The position numbers were made by a program, and so were the translations under genes. The notes beneath the pieces were generated by a model. The model worked only from the letters and a program-made list of their open reading frames with translations, was not told the origin of the DNA and made no database searches. From NCBI GenBank assembly GCA_963555705.1, contig OY743171.1:15685352-15749351 (forward strand): a stretch of DNA of 64,000 nt, read 5' to 3'. This DNA comes from Ligustrum vulgare (lineage: Eukaryota; Streptophyta; Magnoliopsida; Lamiales; Oleaceae). Shown piece by piece: positions 34,292 through 44,814 of this stretch (positions within the stretch are counted from its first letter, which is position 1; each line of letters opens with the position of its first letter).

Positions 34292-34299
34292 CCTGCATT

Positions 34300-36229
34300 T
34301 CACCATTGCACCATCATCAAGACATGATCACATTCCACCTCGTTCTCTTTCTTGTTGGTTTTAATTTATTGAGACTCATCATTCTATCTTAAAAATTAAA
34401 TTTTGGTTAAGTAACCCTAGCCCTTATTTATTAGTTAGTGTTTTTTTATCTCAAAAGGACGTTGAGTTTTACTCTGAACAAACTTGCATTCTAACGAAGA
34501 CAACACATTCTTTTTTCCATAAATTGACATGACAATGGAAAATTTAGCTTAACCTTTTAGAGAGTTTCTTTACTTCAATTTTTTTTATTCACACTTAACT
34601 TGATACTGAGTGATTTTTCAATCAGTACAACTGTTGTTGGGTTGGTCTGATTTTGTGTAGAAATTTCCTCATTTGATTTTAACTTGTATGTTGACTTCGG
34701 ATTGTTTACGCATTTTTCTTGTCATAGATGATGTGATTGGAGTACACGTTTGCCCTACAAGAACGTTGAAAGCAGATGTCGAGGTTCAAATCTTTTATGT
34801 ATTTAATTTTTTTTTCCTGGAATTTGTGATCTACTAAATACTCTAGGAGGGACGAGGAAAGTTTGTGAATAATAAGATCTGCTCTAAGTATTAGCTAAGA
34901 AATGCCAATTGGGTGGTTGAATAAATGTTTAGTCTAAGCTTTTGTGAAAATGATAATTTAGGTTGTTAAAAAGAAGTTGTAACTCATTAACCGTGATTGA
35001 AGTGATTTGAGGTTCTTTAAAAAATCGTATAGGTAAGAGTTAGATGTGTGAGAAGAAATAAGCAAAGAATTTACCAGGTATAATATCTCAATCAAATGAT
35101 ATGGTTGTGACTTTATATAGTTTGGCATGTGAAATTTTCTGTCTTTGATGATATGGGAGCTATAGTCCCAAATGTAAAGGTTGTTTGTGGTAGACATGTC
35201 AAGAAAATCATCCTTCCTGAGATCATAGCAAATATTAATTATTTTAGGTACTATAGTCCCAAATGTAAAGGTTGGTTGTGGAATATATTAGGAGATGTTA
35301 TGTCTTGTAAATTGAAATTATCACTTTTGCTATCGTGTTTTGTTGATCCTGAATCAATTATTTTAGGAATCTTTTCCCAAGAATAAACCGTTGGGCCACC
35401 GAAAAAGTTGGTTGTTGGGTTAAAGAGAAAGAGGGTGAAGGATTTTGTTGGTTTCTGATTGGTTTATAAATATGGGCAATAGCTCTGACCACTCATTCTT
35501 GAAAGTTTGAGACTGTGGCCACTCCGGAGATGGCTGGACGATGTTCATCACCTCTATCCTAAAAAAGCACGATTGTTTTCTGAGAAGTCCAAGTTTTTCA
35601 AAATATTTGGTGTGAAGCTTTTAGCATGTCACTCCGGTATTTGTTGGCTCATTTTTGTAGTCACACTAACTTTGTTACTCTTTCTTCTCCCTTGTATGTC
35701 TTCATCTGCTATTAAGATGCCTGAAGGTGCAATACAGGTCAAAGAATTGTTTGGAGACAGTTCACTGTTCTCAGCCAAAGGAGTTCTCGCTTGCAAATTA
35801 TAGAAAACCCCAAAACAAAAAGATCTACTCCTTACTCAAGTTCCCAGTGAAGACCAAGCAAGATTTCATTGATTCCGCCTTATTTTTATTTCTATTTTCT
35901 TAATTCGTTTTTCCATTTATATGTCTCAGATACAACTGGCTCCTCTATTGTACACCCATAGGGCAAAACATGACCTCATCTAACATGTCTATATGCATTT
36001 GAACTTTATCTACTTTGGATGATTTGTTCATATTTTTCTTCTTAAAATTATTGCAGTTTGATTAAATTGTTAGCATGATTCTTATTCATTCTCCTCATTC
36101 CACCTCAAATAAAACTCATGCACATGTAATATAATTTTTTAGTACATTTAACCGGAAGAAGAAAATTTGTATTTGTAGAGGATAAACTCTGGCATTGCTC
36201 TGCTCTGTTGGTTTCGTAATAAAACTTGT
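34300..36229. other. Spacer without recognised genes
   Basis: Contains a partial direct repeat: AGTCCCAAATGTAAAGGTTG at 35166 and again at 35254. An open frame at 35507-35803 (98 codons) has one hydrophobic stretch (LIFVVTLTLLLFLLPC) that could span a membrane, but I do not recognise it and there is no homology or promoter support. The rest is AT-rich. Confidence 0.4.
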
Positions 36230-37311
36230 AATGAGTTTCAACCTTTCAAGTTTATTTTCAAAAGTCCAAGTTTTAATTATATTAAGTCCAAATTTTAAAT
36301 GTTTTAATATAATCCAACTTCTCTAGCCCAAATGTTTCTACCAATCATTCAAGCCCATTTAAAAACCCAATAAGTCAATTCTTGACCCAACTAAATCAAC
36401 TACTTCTTTTCCAAGTCTTTCCTTACACTACAAATACTCACTTCCATAAATCAAGATTTACCCTAATCTACCATGTTTAACTCAAAAACAATGCATAAAA
36501 TCTTTCCCTCTATAGTAGACCAACAGTTCCATAATATGTATCATATTCCTCAAATCAAAGATTTAACCTAAACTACCATTTTTAACACCTAAATCAACTA
36601 TTAAGTAATCCCTCACCTCATTGCCCATGACACGCACCACAGACCAAACATTTCGAGACTCAGGTATGCATTTTCCCAACTACAAACAACACACAAAAGC
36701 TGCCAATTTCAATAACCACCATCACTGCCGACGACCAAGTTCAAAATCAGCCCACAACGCCACAACCGAACCACTGCCCATTTCTATCATCTGAACCACA
36801 ATAGACCCCAACCACCAAACACGCTAAACCGCCAGTGCCAACTCCAAGTTTGCATCACCGACCACCACCTCCATCACCAAAGATTAAGCCACAGCTAATC
36901 ATAATCACCACAGTACCACCATTTGGAATCATCATCATCATCAGCACCTCGACCGACCACTGCCACTGCCACTGCCACTACCCAAACCAACAACTACCGC
37001 TGCCACTACACTAAGCCAGCTACGGTCCCAACTCAAATCCTTAACCATATCAAACCCAAAACCAAGATACCTACTAACCTTCGACCGCCACTTCGCCGGA
37101 GCTATTTCCGGAATCGCGACACCAACAGCCCAATCCCAAGCCTCGATTTTGCCCTCTGTTTTTACATCAAATTCGCCCAAAAACCATCCCTTTTTCTCAC
37201 AAACCACACCACCTCACTGTCGCCTCGCCCAGCGGTGCCTCGCTGGCATGGTATCGGAGGGAGGAGCGGAACGCCACTTCCCGTCGCTCTCATCCTCTCT
37301 CTTTTCATATT

Positions 37312-37312
<1 letters not shown>

Positions 37313-37371
<59 letters not shown>
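37313..37371. repeat. (GA)n microsatellite
   Basis: About 29 uninterrupted GA units. Confidence 0.97.
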
Positions 37372-37374
<3 letters not shown>

Positions 37375-38217
37375 GATGGTGATGGTGATATATGAATATG
37401 TATATATATATTTTAATTTTTATAAATTATATTTTAGTCCCCAAATTTTAAAAGTTATCTATTTTAGTCCCTGCTAGTTTAAAAGCAATTATTTCAGCCC
37501 TTTTATTTAATTTCATTATTTAATCCCCAAAGTTCGAACAGGTGATCATTTCAGTCCCTCAAGTCTTAAAATCATTTAATTCAGTCCTAAGTTTTAAAGG
37601 TTATTAATTAAGCCCTACAATTTTTATAAATGGTTTATTTCAACCCATTTCATTTTAATTTCATTATCTAAGTTCAAAATTTCCAATTGAGTCTATTTTT
37701 ACCCAAAGTTTCTGCTGAAATCTAATTTGGTCAGAAACTTTTTGAGTTGGTCAATTCAGTTCCTAATTTCAATTAATTTCACAAATTAGTCCTCAAGTCT
37801 TCAATTGAGTATAATATGACCCTGAGTTTTGAATAAAATATAATTTGGTCAGGAACTTTTTGGGGTTTATCTATGTAGTCCCTAATTTCAATTATTTGCA
37901 CAAAGTCCCAAATCTTTACACTTTACCAGTTTAGACCGAGCTCTACACTTTTAAATTCTTTCTATTCAATCCTCAAATTTACTTTTATTTACAAAACTTT
38001 AATTTCAAGTTTCTAATAGAAATTATTTATTTTAGGGCTAAACGGGGCGCAGGATTTTCAATAAAGCTAGAATCATTTTCAGATTCAGAAATATCTTAAA
38101 GTATGTTCATTACTTCAAAAAAATAAAAATAAAAACTCTTTCATTCTAATTATGCAAATATTAAGTAAACCTGTATTGTAAATTTATGCATGTGATTACA
38201 CAATTTATGAGAATTAA

Positions 38218-38300
38218 TTGCCTTCGGGCCCAGATTCACATGTCTTCGGGCATGGACCAATTGCCTTCGGGCCCAGATCCACATGTCTTCGGGCATGAAA
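38218..38300. repeat. Tandem repeat, two units
   Basis: AATTGCCTTCGGGCCCAGAT, then CCACATGTCTTCGGGCATG, occurs twice in a row. Each unit contains the shorter alternating phrase CTTCGGGC. Confidence 0.85.
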
Positions 38301-38810
38301 ATTTATGACTTATGAGATCCACTTGCTTATTGCATGAGAATGAGAATTTATGAATTAAGTTGCATGATTATGTATATTATTTGTTGTACAGTTTATTTAA
38401 TTTGCGCTGAACCTACTGAGTATTTCTTTCAAAATGGTCACCCCTATTTTTAAACTTACAAATTGCAAATTTCGGAGATGGTGGCGAATGAAAGGGCAGC
38501 GGTGGCAAATAATAATGAAGTTATATTTTTAAAGCCACGATTCATGAATATTGTCAATTTATTTATTTGTCCTTATTTTAAATATGAGATTTAAAGTTAT
38601 GAACATCGTGAATTTAATTATTTGTTGTTACTTTCTTGAGAGTTAAGATTTTAACGCCTTTATGAATTTATCAACTTTTATTTATTTACTGTTGAAATTT
38701 TTTTTTATAAATAAATATGATGTTTAGAATTCAATTATTTTTCGCAATAAAAATTAGATTTAAAGGAGAAGTGGCGTCCCGGGTTCACGAAATTCGGGGC
38801 GTTACAACTG

Positions 38811-39005
38811 TGGTCTAATGGTAGTAGGAATTTAAGAATCTTTATACTTAACCTCTATGTACAAGGTTCGATCTCTGCGGAAGGCAAAAATTCACTTCCT
38901 GAAAATGAGGCTGTCAGCCCTTGAGGACCAGGACGATCAGGGTGGAGTGGAAAGACCATGAGTACGACACGGAGAAGGCCCCAGCGAGGAAGCTAGGTCG
39001 TTACA
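38811..39005 (+). repeat. SINE-like repeat, copy 1
   Basis: Starts with TGGTCTAATGGTAG, which resembles a pol III box A. It has GGTTCGATCTC (38865-38875), which resembles box B. The spacing is slightly longer than in a tRNA. It ends GGTCGTTACA followed by seven As. About 85-90 percent similar by eye to 39033-39225. It lies directly after the LTR end at 38806. A tRNA-derived SINE is the simplest reading. Confidence 0.5.
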
Positions 39006-39032
39006 AAAAAATGCGCCTTTTTTTGTACCACA

Positions 39033-39225
39033 TGGTGTAATGGTAGTAGAGATTTAAGAATCTTTGTACTTAACCCCTAGGTACAAGGTTCGATCATGCG
39101 GAAGGCAAAAATCAACTTCTTGGAAACGAGACTAATAGCCCTTGAGGACCAGGACGACCAGGGGGGAGTGGAAAGACCATGAGTACGACACGGAGATGAC
39201 CCCAACGAGGGAGCTGGTCGTTACA
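39033..39225 (+). repeat. SINE-like repeat, copy 2
   Basis: Same layout as copy 1: TGGTGTAATGGTAG, GGTTCGATCATGCGG, the shared block GGAGTGGAAAGACCATGAGT, and the end CTGGTCGTTACA. It lies 27 bp after copy 1 in the same orientation. Confidence 0.5.
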
Positions 39226-40149
39226 ATTTCCCTCAACAAATTTTTAAGCATGCACATTTTTTCAAAATGCTTTTCAACTATATATTTTACTTTAAAAATA
39301 ACAAATTATTTGTCTATAAACAAATAACTTTTACCAAATTGAGTTATTTGATTTTTAACTTATTATGTCACTATGATCCATACAATATGTGGTATGTGAT
39401 TGTGCCATTGCATGATTATTGTTTTCTATGTGATTGTGACCTGAAAACTATGTGGAATATGACTGAGATTTGTTTAATTATAATTCATAAGTCGTTTGTT
39501 TATAAAGTGTTGACATCAAAAATTGGTACATACGCGTGTCATTCTCTTAGTTAACTTAAAGGAAAAATATAGGAAGCAAGGAAAGTCGAACAGGCTGTAA
39601 GTTAGGACTTGCGATTCGACCTCAATTTTTTTTTTCTCTTTTATATATGCGGAGAAATTTGAAAGAATACAAGTAATTTGGGAAATTTTTTCTCTTCTTA
39701 TGTGAGGGAAAAATTGAATCACTATCTTTTATTTACAATATTTGGCTCTATTTATAGGCAAAAATATAATAATTTCACCATCAAGTGGCTAAGACCTAGT
39801 CAAATAAAATGATGACTCTTTATCAACTTGATATACTTTAGAAGCTTCAAGTTGCGTTAGTGGGGCCTCCCTAAGTTGGAAGTGACCTAGTGACATTTTG
39901 TTCATAACTATGAGGCAAGTTCCATGTATCTATTTGATGATTGATGATCTTTTGGACTTGTGAAAGATATAAGATATTTAATCAATTTGATCAAGTGAAT
40001 CCACTTGACACTTTGATACTTAGTTGAATGAATATTCTATCTCTTGAGGTAGGTGGAGAGCAGGATCTAATACTGAAGCGTGCTCTGAGTTCAAATTTTA
40101 CCAACGTGATGGACTGACTTCGAATATCCCAGAACCTAAGATTAGATTT
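39226..40149. other. Spacer without recognised genes
   Basis: AT-rich. Open frames in both strands have no motif that I recognise. Confidence 0.4.
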
Positions 40150-40660
40150 TTCCAACATCTTAATTTAGAATTCTTAAGTCTTCCAAGGCATTTCTGGATC
40201 TTCGTAGCTCTTAGGTTCTCGAGGTCCACAGTCTTCCAGGCTGAGGCCTTCTAGGTTCGAGGTCTTCCAAGTCAAAGTCCTTCAAAGGCCGAGATCTTCC
40301 ATGGTCAAGGTCATCTAGGTCTGAACTCTTTAAACGCAGAGCTCTTCCAAGTAATGATGGCAAAAAAAGCAGACCCACTGGTCGATGGGCGGTTTGGGAA
40401 GGGATTGGGCTACCTGAGCGAGTTGCGGGGAAGGTTTTGGTTGCCCCAAATTATTATTGATATAGAAAAAAATACATGAAAAAAATTATTTAATGGGGCA
40501 GTAAATGGGGCGACAGAGTTGACCCATCCAGACCTGAAATTCGAGGGACAAGTTTGAGATTAAATTCTTTTCACAAGGCGTGGGTACTGACCAGAACTCG
40601 CCCTATTTCCGTCACTAATTCCAGGGCTGAGCTCTTCCCAAGTGTTGATGTCGGACTTTC
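40150..40660. repeat. Degenerate GGTCTTCCAAG-type array, interrupted by a MITE
   Basis: Between 40170 and 40351 the phrases CTTCCAAGGC, CTTCCAGGCTGAGG, GGTCTTCCAAGTC, GATCTTCCATGG and GCTCTTCCAAG recur every 25-35 bp, joined by GAGGTC or GAGATC words. The pattern resumes after the MITE (TTCCAGGGCTGAGCTCTTCC at 40620). It is a decayed minisatellite. Confidence 0.55.
40352..40617. mobile_element. hAT-like MITE, 266 bp
   Basis: The ends TAATGATGGC and CCGTCACTA are approximately inverted. The 8-bp flanks CTTCCAAG and ATTCCAGG match at six positions. Both halves contain GGGC-rich phrases (GATGGGCGG, GGGGCGAC). It is inserted in the degenerate array. Confidence 0.5.
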
Positions 40661-41463
40661 GAAAACCTAAATTCGGAGGTGAGGTCCCAACTTGATAACA
40701 TTCTCCATAATGACGTTTTAGTTATTCTCTTACTGGAACATACGAACTCTTCCATTTATCAACTATAGATAAATACCGAGAGTTTATGCCCCCAAGATCA
40801 TAGATGAGCTGAATTATGAGGAAGGAGCGAAGGAAGAAGGACTTTGTCCCTCAAGACTCAAAGTGTTCAAGATAGGAGCATAGTAGATGCTAGGGCTCAG
40901 AGTAACGACATTTTCTTCTTTTAAGGAACTCCTGAAATGTATTTCCTTTTTTGCACATATTTTTATTAATGAAATCTCTTAATTTTTTTCATAGATCTAG
41001 GGTTTTTGAGTTTTTTTTAAAATTTTTTTTTTTGGGGTTTTTCGTTTGGTATCTGAAAGTTAGGGCTTTCTTTTCCTGAAATCTGCATTGATTGTATATG
41101 AAATTAGGATTTTTTTTTGTTCTATTTCTTTGTTCAAATCTGTTATTCATTTGTTGTTCCATAATTTATATGGAATCTGATTGCAGATTGTTTGGCCGTT
41201 TTTTATTTCCTTTTTTTTTTTTTTTTGAAATTTCAGTTGCTTGTCTCATTTCATCCTTTTTTTGTTTCCTTAAATCTGCTACTCACTTCTTGTGGAACAA
41301 ATTTGATGAAATCTTCTTCAATGTCCTCGGCTCAAAAATTCCCCATTTTTAAGAATTTTGTCTTGCTCATCTCATGTTGTCTCTTTTTATCTGTTACAAG
41401 TTGCATTAGTTTTTGGAATCTGCTTGACCATATCTTATGTTGTCTCCTTTTTGAAAATTTTTA

Positions 41464-41745
41464 AGGCACCCAAAAACCATGGAGAAATTGTAGAACGAGG
41501 TGTGAGGAATAGCCGAAAGCAAACTAGATATATCAGAAGATGATTTAGAGAAACTTCCCTTCTTAAAGGCAGTGCGGAAAGAGAGCCTAAGGCTACATCC
41601 TCCTCTTCCTTTGCTGCTCACGAATCTACTCAAGATAGTTCGATATGGGGCTATGATATTGCACTTGGAACCCGGGTAATCATCAATTCTTGGGCAATTG
41701 GAAGAGATCCATTGTTGTCGCATAATCCTAATGATTTTCAGAAGA
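41464..41745 (+). pseudogene. Cytochrome P450 (CYP71-like) exon-2 fragment
   Basis: Read in one frame this encodes the I-helix-to-K-helix region of a plant A-type P450: [16 protein letters not shown], then the ExxR motif as [14 protein letters not shown]. The earlier part has TAG (after TMEKL) and TGA (after NEV) where Gln and Arg are usual. A frameshift near 41620 then moves the reading to [13 protein letters not shown] and [15 protein letters not shown], the normal downstream sequence. The haem-binding Cys loop and the N-terminal exon are missing. It is an isolated processed-down fragment, probably carried here by transposon or segmental activity. There is no evidence of expression. Confidence 0.88.
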
Positions 41746-41997
41746 TTTCATATTTTGTTAATAGTGTTAGCATTTGTATATTGTTTATTTTAGGGACAAG
41801 TAGAAGGTAATCTTATTTTAGTTAGACGGAAAAGACAATTTTGACTATAAAATAGAGCATGCTATTTTCTCTAATGTATTTTCTTTCCCGATTCTTGTTC
41901 AAGTATAAGTTACCTTGAATTTTGGTAAAAAAAAATAAAATAAAATAAAAAATAAAAAATAAAAAAATAAAAAAATATTGCCAGTAAATTTTATATA

Positions 41998-42275
41998 TTA
42001 TTAGTTAATAAAATATAATTTCATATTAATCAATAAAATATAATATTTCAATATAAGTTATGAAAAATGATATATTTTCAACATGTTTCATATTTTATTA
42101 ATTAATAAAATATAATTTCATATTAATCAATAAAATATAATATTTTAATACAAGTTATGATTCAACATATTTCAAATTTTATTAATTAATAAAATATAAT
42201 TTTTTTATTAATCAATACAATATAATATTTTAAAACGAATTATGGAATATAACATATTTTCAATAGATTTCATAA
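41998..42275. repeat. AT-rich tandem repeat, three units of about 85-105 bp
   Basis: Each unit contains TTAATAAAATATAATTT, then ATTAATCAATAAAATATAAT, then AAGTTATG or GAATTATG, and ends near CATATTTCA. Units 1 and 2 are the closest. Confidence 0.75.
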
Positions 42276-42523
42276 TAGGATATTATATATTAGGGAAGAC
42301 ATGTTTATAGTTGACTCTCACTTATAAGTTCGTATTAAAGTTTTCGTTGAGATTTTCAATTTGACACCCATGTTGCGTATTTTTCGATTTTAATATAATA
42401 GTATAATTATAAAAAATATTCCAATTCATTGAAATACTTTCATCGTAGGAAAGACAGTTTAAGCTGGAAAAGTTTCAAAACTTATTTTTGGAAAGTGCAT
42501 TCCCTTTATATATTACTAGTAAC

Positions 42524-44110
42524 TAGTAATCACATCTGTGCGATTTACGAAAGATATAATTGATAATTATTTATTGATTGAGTTGTAAAAATACAATGTC
42601 CAACAAAAATAACACAATAAAGAACAAAAAAACTACTAGTATATACAAATGTTTGATAATTTATAATTTCCTTTTCTCCCTATTTGATTTCTTACTTAAT
42701 CTAATATCCTGTATGAATAGAATAAACTTTCTTAGCACAAAATGAAATAAAAGAAGCAAGTAACTTGGATGCATAAATTGTGCATTTTATATATATATTG
42801 AAAAATACCAAAAAAGTAAACATAAAGTTGTGATTTCCATATTTCTTTTAATAGCTAATTGTTCATTATCTAGTGTTTTTAATCTATTTATGCGAAGTAA
42901 GATCTGAACACGTGACATATTCTATAATTTACAGTTTTGATTGGATGTCCGAAGTCGGCCTTACGGTTAATTGATTTCTAAGAATTGAAATGTTTATAAT
43001 TTTCAAATCATAAAATGAAATAAAGATGTTAATAGACATTTACGGAATTAATTAATCGACTTCCCGAATAGTTCTATAAGAATTAATAATAGTTATCTTA
43101 ATCCGGCAATTGATATTTAAATATATTAAACAAATATTTCATAATGAGGGTTAACGCATAAGACATAAGACTTTATTACTTTTTCATATAGAATTGATTA
43201 TTCAAAAGTAATTTTTTTCAATGCTTATTCTTAATCACACATTCTTTAAAAATCAATTTTTGACAATTGCACATACTATTTTTTAATCACATATTGTAAA
43301 AATAAAATCACTTTTCACCTTTCATTTTCAACCTCTCGATTGATTTGACAATTATTTTATTTTTTATATCACTTTTCATCACTTCAAACGCACATTTAAA
43401 ACTATTTTAATATATAAGCTCCATCAAACATACTCTTATTCAATGATTTTCAATGCAAAGTGACTTTTTATTTTTCATCTAGTAGTCGAGGAGTCATGAC
43501 ACCCAAAAAGATTTTTTGTGCGTGTTAAATAAATATGTTGACTGTATTCTATTTTTAAATATAATGAGTTTGCTAACACCTTTTATTTTTATTTTTGATT
43601 GATTTCAATGAACTAATTGTTAAAGTCTGTAATATATATTTTACAAATTGAACTAATGAATTTATCGGAACCTAAAATTGTAGAATTTAAAAGGATAATT
43701 GAATTTAATTATAAAGATTGGATATATATTATTTCTTTGAGTTTAATAAAAAAATTCGAAATTAATTATTTATGTCAAATTGAATTTAGTTAAGAAATGA
43801 TAGATATCATTTTAGGACTTAAATGAGATAAATTAAAAATATTGGATATTGAAAAAATAAAAAACTATAATTAAAACTCTTACCTTTAGTAATTGAGACG
43901 ATTTTACAAATGATATGTTTATAATTTGCTTTCATTTGTTAGTTTGTATTAAACTTCTCGTTGAGATCTTGAATTTGACACCGTATTGCATATTTTTCGA
44001 CTTCAAAATAATGCAATAATTATCAAAAGAATATAAATAATGTAAAATTTTACTTTTTATAGATTTTATCCCACAAATCCATTAACTGAGCTCTCCTAAT
44101 TTAGTTATTA
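42524..44110 (-). mobile_element. Dispersed AT-rich repeat, copy 2, possible Helitron end
   Basis: Similar to 6660-8700 over about 1.5 kb in the same orientation. At the left edge the minus strand reads CGCACAGATGTGATTACTAG followed by T, a weak version of a Helitron 3' hairpin plus CTAG. No 5' end was found and no protein is encoded. Confidence 0.45.
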
Positions 44111-44524
44111 ACAACTACGACCAAACGAGACGTAAAGTGTTTTCCATCCAAGGTAAAAAAATATTTTAACAACTAATCCCAAAAGAAAATATTTTACTTA
44201 TTTTCAAGGCAAATCACGAAAATGGAGATAATATAGAAAATATTTTCTATGGAAAAAAAAGGCAATCGAACACATCAAAAGTAGTGATGGAATGGGGGCG
44301 GATCGGGGTGATCCAAATTCGCTCCACGTGAATCAGGTTGGATCGAGTGCAATTTTATTCACTCCCAAATAAGACAAAGGAGGAGGACACACATTATTCA
44401 AAATTTTAGTTTGGGTTTTTCAAGTCATAAATCCATTTTTTTAGGGACTATTTTTTAAAAATTTTGCATCAGTTTTTCTTTATTATTATTATTTTCGAAC
44501 TTTTTAAAAATGTTTGAAGTAGTT

Positions 44525-44680
44525 TAGGCTCTGTTCGACGGCTACTATAATCAATTTAAATTGATTTGGGCTTTCTTGATAAAATGTGTGATTAAAAGTT
44601 GGAGAGAAAAAATATATGTGGTTAAAAAGTGGTTTGGACAATTTTACATTATAGTAAAAAAAAATTAAGCCTCCTTCATT
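44525..44680. mobile_element. Tourist-like MITE, forward copy
   Basis: Starts GGCTCTGTTCGACGGC. Contains AAAATGTGTGATTAAAAGTT, then GGAGAGAAAAAATATATGTG and GTTAAAAAGTGGTTTGGACA. Ends AATTAAGCCTCC. Confidence 0.6.
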
Positions 44681-44689
44681 ATAAATAGG

Positions 44690-44800
44690 TATTTAAACTG
44701 TAAAATTTCCAAAATTACTTTTTAATTACACATATTTTCTCTCTCCAATTTTTAACCAAATATTTTACCTAAAAAACCCAAATAATCAAATTAACCCACT
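44690..44800. mobile_element. Tourist-like MITE, inverted neighbour
   Basis: Contains ATTACACATATTTTCTCTCT, CCAATTTTTAACC and TATTTTACCTA, the reverse complement of the family core. Head to head with 44525-44680, and immediately left of the truncated Copia element. Confidence 0.55.
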
Positions 44801-44814
44801 CGATGTTCTGGAAA

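Larger units (their letters stand above)
36230..38806 (+). repeat. Probable solo gypsy LTR or large LTR fragment
   Basis: The right end CGGGGCGTTACA (38795-38806) is typical of plant gypsy LTR 3' ends. The sequence before it has repeated 'TTTAGTCCC' and 'TTCAGTCCC' phrases (37430-37800), a GA microsatellite (37313-37371) and a tandem repeat (38218-38300), all common in long gypsy LTRs. I could not fix the left end, and no target duplication was confirmed. Confidence 0.45.

Noticed and set aside
35507..35803. 98-codon frame with one hydrophobic segment
   Set aside because: A single membrane-like stretch is weak evidence. There is no homology, promoter or conservation to judge by, so it is mentioned only within the spacer entry.
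37240..37260. TGGTATCGGAGG as a primer-binding site
   Set aside because: It resembles the tRNA-Met site with mismatches, but there is no LTR end immediately before it.
36923..37477. 184-codon frame with Thr/Pro and Arg-Glu repeats
   Set aside because: The Arg-Glu part is the GA microsatellite and the rest is leader-like DNA of an LTR. No domain is visible.
38811..39225. True tRNA genes
   Set aside because: Box-like motifs are present, but the sequence cannot fold into a full cloverleaf with an acceptor stem. SINE-like is the better description.
41092..41464. Phe/Leu-rich frames before the P450 fragment
   Set aside because: They come from T-rich low-complexity DNA and do not resemble a P450 N-terminus.
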